Source of the DNA: Desulfovibrio sp.
Lineage (GTDB): Bacteria > Desulfobacterota > Desulfovibrionia > Desulfovibrionales > Desulfovibrionaceae
Direction of reading: 5' to 3'
DNA length: 64,000 nt
Assembly: GCF_019422935.1 (NCBI RefSeq)
Contig: NZ_JAHZCJ010000008.1
Location: 116,624 to 180,623 of the forward strand
A model generated the notes under the pieces. That model was not told the DNA's origin, made no database searches, and was given only the letters and a program-made list of their open reading frames with translations. The position numbers and the translations under genes are program-made. Below are positions 44,576-52,334 of the stretch, piece after piece; the stretch's first letter is position 1, and each line of letters starts with the position of its first letter.

Positions 44576-44854
44576 CTAGTGATAATCCACCACTTCCACA
44601 CCATATGCGTTTCCATCTTCCCACCGAAAGCATATGCGCCATTGCATGTTAATGGCGATGCTAAACTGTCCGTCCCGATCTCCCTTCAACTTTTCCAGCC
44701 TGTTGCCTGAAGGAATTCGGAGCGAATTGAGCTGACCTGTCGCATGTAAAATGCGCAGCATGCGCAACCCCTTTCGCTGTGCGGTATTCAGAGGTGGGAA
44801 AGTGCCAGAGGTAAAAAGCTCTTCCGTCTCTTCATTTTTGAAGCTCATAATCAT
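44576..44854 (-). CDS. higB: HigB-family toxin (RelE superfamily)
   Basis: A 92-residue protein: MIMSFKNEETEELF start, LRMLRILHATGQLNSLRIPSGNRLEKLKGDR middle, and WRICFRWEDGNAYGVEVVDYH end, as in plasmid-maintenance killer proteins. These cleave mRNA on the ribosome. The frame stays open upstream to 45157, through a fragment related to the mobilization gene at 46881, but the toxin proper begins at ATG 44854. Confidence 0.9.
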   Translation of the reverse strand: MIMSFKNEETEELFTSGTFPPLNTAQRKGLRMLRILHATGQLNSLRIPSGNRLEKLKGDRDGQFSIAINMQWRICFRWEDGNAYGVEVVDYH

Positions 44855-44919
44855 CTGAAGCGTACCCTCATGAATGCCTCCAGCGAATAGCCTGAACGCT
44901 CTTGGCAGCATTCGCAGCG

Positions 44920-44940
44920 CGAATACGTTAAACGTATTCG
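44920..44940. promoter_or_regulatory. Perfect 21-bp palindrome, candidate HigA operator
   Basis: CGAATACGTT-A-AACGTATTCG, 66 bases before the higB start. Position and symmetry fit an autoregulatory antitoxin site. Confidence 0.6.
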
Positions 44941-45039
44941 TTAAGCATAAATGCGCCCGATTTGGCTTGTTGTCAATATTAGCTAGACGAGGAAAGACTG
45001 TGTTTACACCTTCCTCGCCGTTTTTCGGGCACTGCTCCA

Positions 45040-45150
45040 TACGCGCCCGTTGCTGATTCAAAACCTCAACGGGATAATCCTTTACTTGGTGAGCTGCGGC
45101 CCGATTTCGCTCGGCGGGGCTGGTGTTGACGTTGGAGAGCGAGTTCCCCC
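45040..45150 (-). repeat. Partial, internally deleted copy of the MobB-like gene
   Basis: Bases 45045-45110 match 47069-47135 closely (both contain CAAAACCTCAACGGGATAAT and TACTTGGTGAGCTGCGG), and 45111-45130 match 47276-47295 (TCGCTCGGCGGGGCTGGTG). The copy therefore lacks about 140 internal bases. It is in frame with higB but has no known role. Confidence 0.8.
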
Positions 45151-45177
45151 CCATCAACCAATTGCTATCATCTCATA

Positions 45178-45197
45178 TTTTAGCTATTATACTAAAA
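45178..45197. promoter_or_regulatory. Candidate HipB operator
   Basis: TTTTAG-N8-CTAAAA, 20 bases before the hipB start. The half-site and 8-base spacer geometry resembles known HipB sites although the bases differ. Confidence 0.45.
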
Positions 45198-45216
45198 AAT
45201 AAAGTTAAGAGCTATT

Positions 45217-45528
45217 ATGTTAGACGATATTCTAAAAACTCCGCAGGAAGTCCGGCTCAGCATCGCCGCCAAGGCGCAGGCCAAACGTCTTGCGCTCAAT
45301 ATGAGCCAGAAAGATTTGGCTGCCCGTAGCGGCGTTTCCCTTGGTTCTGTGAAGCGCTTTGAAACAACAGGTGAAATCTCGCTCGCGTCCCTGCTGGCTA
45401 TCGCCCTGCTTCTTAATGATCTTGAAGCCTTTTCCGGCTTGTTCAACCCGCCGCGCACAGAAAACCTGTTCAAGCCGCAATCCCCAGCACCCCGCAAGCG
45501 GGCAGGGAGAAAACGCCATGAATCTTGA
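45217..45528 (+). CDS. HipB-type XRE antitoxin
   Basis: A 103-residue protein with HTH KRLALNMSQKDLAARSGVSLGSVKRFE (about 24-50) and a basic C-terminal tail. It overlaps the following hipA gene by 11 bases. HipB proteins bind and restrain HipA and repress the operon. Confidence 0.85.
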   Translation: MLDDILKTPQEVRLSIAAKAQAKRLALNMSQKDLAARSGVSLGSVKRFETTGEISLASLLAIALLLNDLEAFSGLFNPPRTENLFKPQSPAPRKRAGRKRHES

Positions 45529-46669
45529 CGTGCATCTGCATGCATACGGCGTACGGCGCCATGTGGGAAAGCTCGCCGCACACAGCAACGCCATTCTGTT
45601 TCAGTACGCGCCAGAATTTCTTGATTCGGGCATCAACATTTCGCCGTTCAGGCTTCCGCTCAGTCCAGAGGTCAAGGAAGACCCCAAGCGCACCTTTGAC
45701 GGCCTGTTCGGCGTGTTCAACGACAGCCTGCCCGATGGCTGGGGGCTGCTTTTGCTGGACAGGGCATTACGAAAAAAAGGCTCATCGCTCCATGCCTGCC
45801 TGCCCTTGCAGCGCCTTGCCATGGTAGGTGCCCACGGCATGGGCGCGCTGGAGTACACCCCGGCGGCGGCACAGGCAGAAGAAGCCGTTTCTGTGGCGGA
45901 ACTGGATGCGCTGGCAGAGGAATCGCTGCGGATTCTGCGCGATGCGCCTGTGGATGCGGGGCAACTGGACAAACTTATTCAGCTCAACGGCTCATCCGCA
46001 GGGGCCAGACCCAAAATTCTGGTGAACGTGGCCGATGATTTCCGCATTGTGCCGCAGGGGGCGGGGGAACCCCAAGGAACCCCCTGGATCATCAAATTTC
46101 GCTCCGCGCACGAGCCGCCAAACACCGGGCTGATGGAATACGCATATTCCCTTGCGGCCAGAGAAGCCGGGCTGGACATGCCGAAAACGCACCTGTTTCC
46201 ATCGGCAACCTCGCCGGGATATTTCGGCGTCCAACGCTTTGACAGGGTGCATGGTCAAAAGGTGCATGTGCACACCGCCTGCGGCCTGCTGCACGCATCG
46301 CACCGCGAACCCTCGCTCACCTATGAAAGCCTGCTGCGCCTGACGCTGCTGCTCACCAAAGACATGCGCGAAGTGCTTAAAATGGTGCGGCTCATGGTGT
46401 TCAACGTGCGCTCCGGCAACAAGGACGACCATTCCAAAAATTTTTCCTTTCTGCTGAGCAAGGAAAACCAGTGGCGAATGGCCCCGGTTTATGACCTTAC
46501 GCCGTCAGAGGGCATTAACGGGGAACAGACCTGCATGGTTAACAACAAGGGCAAGGATATAGCCGAAAAGGATTTTTTGGCGGCCGCCGCAACTGTGGAT
46601 GTAGACGCCCGGACAGTGCACGAAATTATACAGCAGGTGGACGCGGCTCTGGCCGAGGTAAAGAAGTAA
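45518..46669 (+). CDS. hipA: HipA-type serine/threonine kinase toxin
   Basis: A 383-residue protein. The N-terminal subdomain contains FNDSLPDGWGLLLLDRAL, the ATP-binding lysine is in WIIKFRS, the catalytic loop is NVRSGNKDDHSKNFSF and the metal aspartate lies in APVYDLTPS. HipA kinases halt growth by phosphorylating targets such as glutamyl-tRNA synthetase. ATG 45518 has AGGGAGA 7 bases upstream. Intact and paired with HipB. Confidence 0.92.
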   Translation: MNLDVHLHAYGVRRHVGKLAAHSNAILFQYAPEFLDSGINISPFRLPLSPEVKEDPKRTFDGLFGVFNDSLPDGWGLLLLDRALRKKGSSLHACLPLQRLAMVGAHGMGALEYTPAAAQAEEAVSVAELDALAEESLRILRDAPVDAGQLDKLIQLNGSSAGARPKILVNVADDFRIVPQGAGEPQGTPWIIKFRSAHEPPNTGLMEYAYSLAAREAGLDMPKTHLFPSATSPGYFGVQRFDRVHGQKVHVHTACGLLHASHREPSLTYESLLRLTLLLTKDMREVLKMVRLMVFNVRSGNKDDHSKNFSFLLSKENQWRMAPVYDLTPSEGINGEQTCMVNNKGKDIAEKDFLAAAATVDVDARTVHEIIQQVDAALAEVKK

Positions 46670-46797
46670 GGTGCTCAAATGTGCAGGAAGGAGGCCGTCT
46701 GAGTGACAAACGGGAAATTCCGCAAGCAGCCTGAGAACTGCTTATAAAGGAAACGCCAGAAAAAATATCCGGTTTGGTATCTGATTTTTACAGCGCG

Positions 46798-46838
46798 AAA
46801 GCAGGCTGCCATGCGGTTACGCATAGCAGCCTGCTTTT
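46798..46838 (+). terminator. Terminator after hipA
   Basis: AAAGCAGGCTGC and GCAGCCTGCTTTT form a 12-bp stem with T-run, between hipA and the convergent mob operon. Confidence 0.8.
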
Positions 46839-46880
46839 ATTAACCTGCTGGGATGATAGCTTAAATCCCTACGGCAATAC

Positions 46881-47348
46881 TCAATGACCTAGCCAGCGGA
46901 GAAACAAGAACAGAAGCATGAAAGCAATCGCTGTGCATCCAGAAGTTACACTTGCCAACCACCACGTATCACCCCGCAGTTCCTTGCCGTAACCATCCAT
47001 TACTGCACGCGATTTATCAAAATATTCCTTTGATGCGATTGCCGCCGCCTCGCACTTTGCCAAGCATTGCTCCATACGCGCCCGGTGCTGATTCAAAACC
47101 TCAACGGGATAATCCCTTACTTGGTGAGCTGCGGTTCCGATCTCCCGCGCGGCCTGAGAGGTACTTCTCTGCAATTCTCGTAAAAGCTGAATCAGCTCCT
47201 GTGAGTTCTTGATTCGTGCTTCTTCCTGCAAGCTCAGAACCATCAGGCTTGCTTCTATCCTTGTCTGATCTATCTCGCTCGGCGGGGCTGGTGGCGTTGT
47301 CGCTTCCGATGCCCTGCTCATGCTCTTCAATTCGTCTATCTTGCTCAT
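46881..47348 (-). CDS. MobB-like mobilization protein with C-terminal membrane helix
   Basis: A 155-residue protein: helical, charged body and one C-terminal transmembrane helix (about 128-150). Its first 248 bases lie inside the 3' end of the relaxase gene in another frame, like mbeB/mobB inside mbeA/mobA of small plasmids. Such proteins help the relaxosome reach the secretion channel. ATG 47348 has GAGGA upstream. Confidence 0.75.
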   Translation of the reverse strand: MSKIDELKSMSRASEATTPPAPPSEIDQTRIEASLMVLSLQEEARIKNSQELIQLLRELQRSTSQAAREIGTAAHQVRDYPVEVLNQHRARMEQCLAKCEAAAIASKEYFDKSRAVMDGYGKELRGDTWWLASVTSGCTAIAFMLLFLFLRWLGH

Positions 47349-48087
47349 GGAGTAATCCTCTAAGTTGCAATGCGCCCCATGTGTAACCTTTGCCGAGCTT
47401 GCTGCCCTTGAACGTCACGTCACCAAGCGCAAAGCTGATCCCCGAAACAAACCCGGTGGAGGCTTTATTTAAACGCACGGTCACGCCCTGGGCTGCCAAC
47501 TGCTGACAAAACGCATTCAACGCAATTTTTTGCGTAAGGGCCGCATCAATTATTTTTTGTAGGTTCATGCGGGTGGAGGCCTCGCCAGTGCGCAGGGCGT
47601 GCTCAATCTCCCCTTTCGTAAGGGCTGCCCGCAACGTTTCCCGGCTTGAGCGCACTTGCCGGAGAGAAAACCGTTGCTCCAGCTCCCGCATGATTTTTTC
47701 TTGCCGCCTGTAGTCGTGCGCGTCACTCACCACTTTTCCATCCAGCGCAATTCTGTTCACCAGAATATGAATGTGTGCGTGTGCGGCGTCTGTATGTCGG
47801 CTAATGACATATTGATTGTTTACAAAGCCCATGCCCTGAAGCCACGAATGCGCGGCCTCACACCACTGCTCATCTGACAAGGATTCTTCCGGGTGTAGGC
47901 TCAGGCTCACATGGCAAACGGCCTTGGACAGATTCGGCCTTAAAGCGCGAATAGCTCCAAATTCCGCAGCAAGGGCGCGTGGTGTGCGGCCCGCCATATT
48001 GGTTTCAAGCAACAGGCTTTTATGGGGCTGCAAATCATAAGCTGCTGCCCCACGAAAGCCTTTGCCCTTGATGCACTTGGCTATCAC
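47101..48087 (-). CDS. mobA: MOBP-type relaxase
   Basis: A 328-residue protein. The HUH motif is in DAAHAHIHILVNRI (three His), and the N-terminal MIAKCIKGKGFRGAAAY contains the probable catalytic Tyr. No primase or helicase domain follows; the C-terminal third is hydrophilic. It nicks oriT and pilots the DNA strand during mobilization. Start overlaps the mobC stop by 4 bases. Confidence 0.9.
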   Translation of the reverse strand: MIAKCIKGKGFRGAAAYDLQPHKSLLLETNMAGRTPRALAAEFGAIRALRPNLSKAVCHVSLSLHPEESLSDEQWCEAAHSWLQGMGFVNNQYVISRHTDAAHAHIHILVNRIALDGKVVSDAHDYRRQEKIMRELEQRFSLRQVRSSRETLRAALTKGEIEHALRTGEASTRMNLQKIIDAALTQKIALNAFCQQLAAQGVTVRLNKASTGFVSGISFALGDVTFKGSKLGKGYTWGALQLRGLLHEQDRRIEEHEQGIGSDNATSPAERDRSDKDRSKPDGSELAGRSTNQELTGADSAFTRIAEKYLSGRAGDRNRSSPSKGLSR

Positions 48088-48491
48088 GGCACTTCCCCTG
48101 CCACTGGCGGGGTGCTGCCTGCAACACCCATAAGGGAAGCTTGCAAGCTCATGATCTGGCTAAGCAGCTCCCTTAACAGCCCGAAGGGAACAGCCGTTCG
48201 CCCCGCATTGGCTGCCTTGGCGATTTGGTTGAGATTCACGCCCAACCGCGCAAGCTCGCCGTAGGCCTTGCGGTTAACCTCTGGCACTGGGGGCGGCGGC
48301 ATGCGTTTGCTTAAAGCTGCTGTGCGCAACCACTGCGCAGGGCTCATGCCCATGTGCCGCGCACGAAGCTGAAGCGCCTCCCACTCTGCCGGATTGACGC
48401 GCACCCCGATTGTCATGTGGCGCACCTTTATGGGGTCGCCCTTTGGGCGTCCACTTTTTCGGGGGCCGTGTTTGCGCGACTCAGCAAGCAT
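48084..48491 (-). CDS. mobC: MobC-like relaxosome protein
   Basis: A 135-residue basic protein with a ribbon-helix-helix-type N-terminal segment (HMTIGVRVNPAEWEALQLRAR) and the conserved LARLGVNLNQIAKAAN. ATG 48491 has AAAGGAG 7 bases upstream. It assists nicking at oriT, expected just upstream. Confidence 0.85.
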   Translation of the reverse strand: MLAESRKHGPRKSGRPKGDPIKVRHMTIGVRVNPAEWEALQLRARHMGMSPAQWLRTAALSKRMPPPPVPEVNRKAYGELARLGVNLNQIAKAANAGRTAVPFGLLRELLSQIMSLQASLMGVAGSTPPVAGEVP

Positions 48492-48499
48492 AGGCGCGC

Positions 48500-48620
48500 T
48501 CCTTTTGCCGTGAAGCGGCAATGTGCTTTGACGCCTCGCAGAGCAAGCCGTTTGAGCGAAGCGAAAACATGGCTTGCTTCAAGCCATCTGACGCGGGGGA
48601 GGCGATATTTTGCCAAGCTG
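48500..48620. other. Candidate origin of transfer (oriT)
   Basis: Between mobC and the RepA-like gene, AGCAAGCC (48542-48549) and GGCTTGCT (48571-48578) form a perfect inverted repeat around a 21-base spacer that contains GCGAAGCGAAAA. Placement directly upstream of mobC-mobA matches oriT in small mobilizable plasmids. The nick site is not identified. Confidence 0.5.
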
Positions 48621-48664
48621 TCCCACTGTCCCTGTCCTTAGGGGTGGGACGGTGGGACACGGCG

Positions 48665-49618
48665 TTAATAACGAACAGCACCAGCATCGCCGCCCTCCTC
48701 CAGCTTCTTCTTGAGCCGATGAACCACAGACTTACTCACACCCATTTCATCGGCGCAATCCCGAATGGAGAAGCCTTCTGCCAAGAGCTGCTTCAATTGT
48801 TCGGCCTGAACATTGACCAGCTCGTTCACATCCCAAATGAGCTGATTCCCTTCACTGCGCAGATGCACCTCAAAGGGCATTGCATCCTCGCCCACAATTC
48901 CCCGCGCCTTGGTCAAATGGACTTCAAACCGCGCACCTTCGGCAACACTGTAGGTTGTGGGCCTCCGTAGGCTTATAACCGTGTCCATAATGTCTTCGCG
49001 TGCCGAGGTTCCGCGCTGATCGCCTGATTTGCCCGCGTGATGCACAAGCAAAACTGCCATGCCCCGCCGCCGCAAATCCAATAGCCAGGTCTGCATGGGC
49101 GTCCATGATTGGGATTCGTTTTCTTTGCCAGTGCGGCAAAGGGTGGCGAGGTTGTCTAAAACCAGCAAATCGACTCCAGCAAGAAATGGTTCAAGAGCCT
49201 GCTGCCCATAGGTTGTTGCCAAGTCCGGCATGGGCCGCGATTGAATGTCGGGGGTGATAATGGAAAAATTCTGCATCGCATGGGGCGGTGCTGCCATGCC
49301 CGTGGCCAAAGCTGCTAGGCGCTCTTGCATGGAGATAGCTGGCATTTCGCCATCCACATACAAAACGCGCCGAGCCTTGGGAGCATGCCAGTTGAACAGG
49401 GACAACCCACCAGCCACAGACAGGGACATGTGCAACGCCGTAAAGGTCTTGCCTATGCCCCGCTTTGCAACGAGCATGACTATCCCCTGCTCAGGAATTA
49501 CCGGGTGCAGAAGGTAGTCGCGCTCGGGCAAGGTGCTTAAAAGAAATTCCTCCATACTGATCGCCTTCAATGGGGGAAGATTATTTTGTGAGCCGAGAGG
49601 GACATATGGGGAGGTCAT
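48665..49618 (-). CDS. RepA-like AAA/RecA-fold ATPase with C-terminal HTH
   Basis: A 317-residue protein. Walker A is VAKRGIGKTFTAL, Walker B DLLVLDNLATL, and LLVHHAGKSGDQRGTSARED is typical of the RSF1010 RepA-type helicase group (AAA_25). The end carries a recombinase-like HTH (FSIRDCADEMGVSKSVVHRLKKKL). It may drive replication of the excised island or act in stability. Overlaps the AlpA gene by 4 bases. Confidence 0.82.
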   Translation of the reverse strand: MTSPYVPLGSQNNLPPLKAISMEEFLLSTLPERDYLLHPVIPEQGIVMLVAKRGIGKTFTALHMSLSVAGGLSLFNWHAPKARRVLYVDGEMPAISMQERLAALATGMAAPPHAMQNFSIITPDIQSRPMPDLATTYGQQALEPFLAGVDLLVLDNLATLCRTGKENESQSWTPMQTWLLDLRRRGMAVLLVHHAGKSGDQRGTSAREDIMDTVISLRRPTTYSVAEGARFEVHLTKARGIVGEDAMPFEVHLRSEGNQLIWDVNELVNVQAEQLKQLLAEGFSIRDCADEMGVSKSVVHRLKKKLEEGGDAGAVRY

Positions 49619-49845
49619 GCGGCGTCCCCTCCTTCCACATTGCTGATCAGCGCCCGAATATCTTCAACGCGCCAAACGGTGGTACGCGGCCCTAACTTCA
49701 CAGGGGTGGGATAGCGCCCTTTTTTGACGCCTTCCCACCAGCTTGTTTTGCCAATGGGCAGCACTTGGAGAATTTGCGACAAACGAACAAACCCCTCGTC
49801 AGGCAGGTAGTTTCGTTGCCGATACAAAAAATCGACTTTTGCCAT
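49615..49845 (-). CDS. AlpA-family regulator/excisionase
   Basis: A 76-residue MerR-like winged HTH: FVRLSQILQVLPIGKTSWWEGVKKGRYPTPVKLGPRTTVWRVEDI order as in AlpA. Such proteins activate integrase genes or act as excisionases in P4-like islands. Confidence 0.85.
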   Translation of the reverse strand: MAKVDFLYRQRNYLPDEGFVRLSQILQVLPIGKTSWWEGVKKGRYPTPVKLGPRTTVWRVEDIRALISNVEGGDAA

Positions 49846-49885
49846 AACGGCTCCTGAGGTTTACGGGCCGTTATGAAATGAAAAC

Positions 49886-49916
49886 GGCCCATGTTGATGC
49901 ACATGGGCCTATTTTG
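49886..49916 (-). terminator. Hairpin between the unknown gene and AlpA
   Basis: GGCCCATG, an 8-base loop, CATGGGCC, with TATTTT on one side and CGTTTTCATTT on the other. Confidence 0.55.
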
Positions 49917-49997
49917 GCGTGTCCCACTAGTCGGACAGTCAAGGAAAACTATTGGACAAAAGTAAAAATAATTTGGGACAAATTGAGTGGGACAAAT

Positions 49998-50798
49998 TTA
50001 TGTAACATTTCGTAATCGATAACCTTGTTTTCTTTGACTCTCAAATTTAATTGTCGCTCCCTTCTTTTTTTCCCTCGCTGGCAGCAATTCGCCGAGTTCT
50101 TGATTTGATAAAAAATCTGGGAAAAAGATATCAATGGCTCTGGCGATTTCTTTTTTAGAAGTAACCCCCTGCTCTCGCTTCTTTTGAATAAAAGCACGTA
50201 CTGGATCCAAATCCTTTTCTTCCTTGCGTGAATCTTTGGGCCTTGTCCGATTGTTGCTCCAAAGATTATCATCCTTGACTTGCCATTCAGACTTCTTCTC
50301 TTTCCCCCAGTATATCAGAGGGTCATAATTGGCACCATAAACGGCATTAAGTACGTTGTCAGGATCAAATTCTTTATAATATCTAGTATGAGATGTGAGG
50401 CATATTGCATAAGCAAGTTGAGCCGCCAATCTATTAATATTCCTAACTGTGCATAAATGAAATTCTTGAGTAATTAAATCGCTAGCTGGCGCATAAGTAT
50501 ATTCTTTTTTCTTTTTTTCAATTTTTTCAACCTGCTCACGCTTGAATGCAAAGGCGTTAAAGGACTTAGTTGCAAAATCATAAGAAAGGTTTGATGTCGG
50601 AAAACTCATTATTATATTTTCCACCCCACCATCCTCAGAGCGATACGATTCAGTCACAACGTACATACTCAATCGCTTCTTAAACAGCTCAAAGCATATT
50701 TTTAAATAGCATTCGAAAGGCCATCTCAACATGAGATCAGAAAGATATATCAGCTCGTTATCTGGAAACGGAATATGGTATTTAGTGCGTCGAAACAT
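49998..50798 (-). CDS. Protein of unknown function next to the integrase
   Basis: A 266-residue, Lys/Tyr/Phe-rich protein from a clearly more AT-rich stretch than the genes on both sides. No signal peptide or membrane segment. I recognise no domain; the C-terminal third (AFIQKKREQGVTSKKEIARAIDIFFPDFLS) looks like a small DNA-binding-type helix pair. Its start overlaps the integrase stop by 17 bases. Confidence 0.65.
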   Translation of the reverse strand: MFRRTKYHIPFPDNELIYLSDLMLRWPFECYLKICFELFKKRLSMYVVTESYRSEDGGVENIIMSFPTSNLSYDFATKSFNAFAFKREQVEKIEKKKKEYTYAPASDLITQEFHLCTVRNINRLAAQLAYAICLTSHTRYYKEFDPDNVLNAVYGANYDPLIYWGKEKKSEWQVKDDNLWSNNRTRPKDSRKEEKDLDPVRAFIQKKREQGVTSKKEIARAIDIFFPDFLSNQELGELLPAREKKKGATIKFESQRKQGYRLRNVT

Positions 50799-51975
50799 GG
50801 CATCCTCTCAGTACATCTAAATAATCAGCCCATGCTTGCATCATCTGCCGCCGTTCCGGCAAAAACTCCGCATGATTGTATGCCGCTCGAATTTTATTGC
50901 GCTCACCGTGGGCAAGCTGGCGTTCTATAGCGTCCCGGTTCCAGCCAAGCTCGTTGAGCAGAGTTGAAGCCATCGCCCTAAAGCCATGCCCACATATTTC
51001 TTCCTTGGCGTATCCAATCCGGCGCAACGCCACGTTAATGGTATTGTCAGACATTGGGCGGGATGCCGTTCGCACAGAAGGAAAAAGGTATCTCCCATCC
51101 CCGGTGAGCGGCTGCAATTCATAGAGGATATTCAGGGCTTGGGTTGAGAGCGGCACAATATGCAAAGAGCGCATTTTGGTTTTATGCGCAGGGATGCGCC
51201 ATTCGGCAGCCTCCAGATTGAACTCGCTCCACTCTGCGTTGCGCAATTCACCAGGGCGCACAAAAACCAAGGGGGCCAGCCGCAGGGCGCAATACACGAT
51301 TGCCGATGCTGCACAGCCGTCTATGGCTTGCATGAGCCTGCCAACTTCTTGTGGATCAGTGATGGTAGGACGGTGCTGCTTCTTGGGTGTCGCGCAAGCG
51401 CCTATGAGGTCTGCGGCAACGTCCCGCTCTGCCTTGCCTGTGGCAATGGCATAACGAAAAATCATGGAGCAAAGCCCGCGCACCCGACGCGTGACCTCAA
51501 GAGCACCTCTGGCTTCAATGCGGCGAAGGCATTCCAACAGTTCTGGCGCGGATATCTCCCCAACGAGTTTCTTTCCGATGTAGGGGAAAATATTCATCTC
51601 CAGACGCCGAAGATTCAATTCCGCGTGGCCTTCTGTCCACCTATGGGCATTTTTTTGCGCCCACTCACGCGCTACAGACTCAAAGAACTTGTCTGGAGCT
51701 ACGGCGGCTTTTTGCTCACGCACCAGCGCCACAGGGTCAACGCCGTCTTTAATCATGCGCCGCTTATCATCACGGCGCGAACGGGCTTCAGCCAGAGATA
51801 TGAGGGGGTATTCACCGAGGGAAAGACGATTTTCCTTGGAGTCTATCCAGTAACGGAGACGCCAATACTTTTTGCCAGAAGGCTTTATCTCCAGATAAAG
51901 CCCATCTGCGTCTTTGAGGGTATAAATTTTCTCGCGGGGCTTGGCCTTTTTAATGGCCATATCGCTTAGAGCCAT
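50782..51975 (-). CDS. int: P4-type tyrosine integrase
   Basis: A 397-residue recombinase. The N-terminal arm-binding domain (DUF4102) includes DADGLYLEIKPSGKKYWRLRY; the catalytic domain has Arg in FVRPGELRNAEW, the box HGFRAMASTLLNE, and a His/Tyr pair in HGERNKIRAAYNHAEF. It inserts and excises the island at tRNA-Ser. Apparently intact. Confidence 0.95.
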   Translation of the reverse strand: MALSDMAIKKAKPREKIYTLKDADGLYLEIKPSGKKYWRLRYWIDSKENRLSLGEYPLISLAEARSRRDDKRRMIKDGVDPVALVREQKAAVAPDKFFESVAREWAQKNAHRWTEGHAELNLRRLEMNIFPYIGKKLVGEISAPELLECLRRIEARGALEVTRRVRGLCSMIFRYAIATGKAERDVAADLIGACATPKKQHRPTITDPQEVGRLMQAIDGCAASAIVYCALRLAPLVFVRPGELRNAEWSEFNLEAAEWRIPAHKTKMRSLHIVPLSTQALNILYELQPLTGDGRYLFPSVRTASRPMSDNTINVALRRIGYAKEEICGHGFRAMASTLLNELGWNRDAIERQLAHGERNKIRAAYNHAEFLPERRQMMQAWADYLDVLRGCHVSTH

Positions 51976-51993
51976 AAGCGTTTCCTCCCTAGA

Positions 51994-52095
51994 CCGGACA
52001 TCTTTTGGACATAGGAAACGCCAAAATAAAAAATGTCCGGCGCAGTATCCGGTTTACGCTCGGATTTAAGCGCTTTTTACCGGACATCGTCGGAC
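51994..52095. repeat. CCGGACAT repeats beside attR, candidate integrase arm sites
   Basis: CCGGACAT at 51994 and 52080, its inverse ATGTCCGG at 52033, plus imperfect TTGGACAT (52005), TATCCGG (52046) and TCGGACA (52089). Similar strings lie near the left end (TATCCGG 36086, ATGTCCGA 36097). Confidence 0.5.
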
Positions 52096-52164
52096 AAAGT
52101 AAAACTCCGAATTCGGCTACTGTCAACGACTAGCGGACGAATTCGGAGTTCATTGAATCATCAT

Positions 52165-52188
52165 ATGGCGGAGAGGGTGGGATTCGAA
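52165..52188. repeat. Right attachment site (att core, 24 bp)
   Basis: Identical to 36009-36032; lies within the 3' end of tRNA-Ser, so the tRNA stays intact after integration. Confidence 0.92.
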
Positions 52189-52259
52189 CCCACGTAGGAG
52201 CTACTAACCCCTAACTCGATTTCGAGTCGAGCGCGTTACGGCCGCTTCGCTACCTCTCC
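52166..52259 (-). tRNA. tRNA-Ser(CGA)
   Basis: 94 bases on the minus strand. The acceptor stem GGAGAGG/CCTCTCC, anticodon loop CTCGAAA in a CTCGA/TCGAG stem (anticodon CGA, codon UCG), long variable arm and T-loop GGTTCGAATCC are all visible, and the 3' CCA is encoded. It is the integration site of the island. Confidence 0.95.
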
Positions 52260-52305
52260 GCAGGCCACAAAGGGCGTTGGGTGCCCCGCTTGCAGCCGAA
52301 GGCGG

Positions 52306-52334
52306 TATATAGCCTATCTTTGGGTGAAAGGCAA
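52306..52334 (-). promoter_or_regulatory. Promoter of tRNA-Ser
   Basis: On the minus strand TTGCCT, 17 bases, TATATA, about 45 bases before the tRNA 5' end. The rest of 52335-52615 shows no gene. Confidence 0.65.

Larger units (their letters stand above)
36009..52188. mobile_element. 16.2-kb integrative mobilizable island in tRNA-Ser(CGA)
   Basis: Boundaries are the 24-bp direct repeats. The tyrosine integrase lies 190 bases from the intact tRNA, as is usual. Content from the tRNA inward: integrase, unknown gene, AlpA-RepA, MobC-relaxase-MobB, HipBA, HigBA, SLATT, Nmad2, TIR, dCTP-deaminase-like, and the six-gene nucleotide operon. No conjugation machinery is present, so transfer would depend on a helper. 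Base composition is patchy: mob genes are GC-rich, cargo is AT-rich, so the element is a mosaic. Confidence 0.9.
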
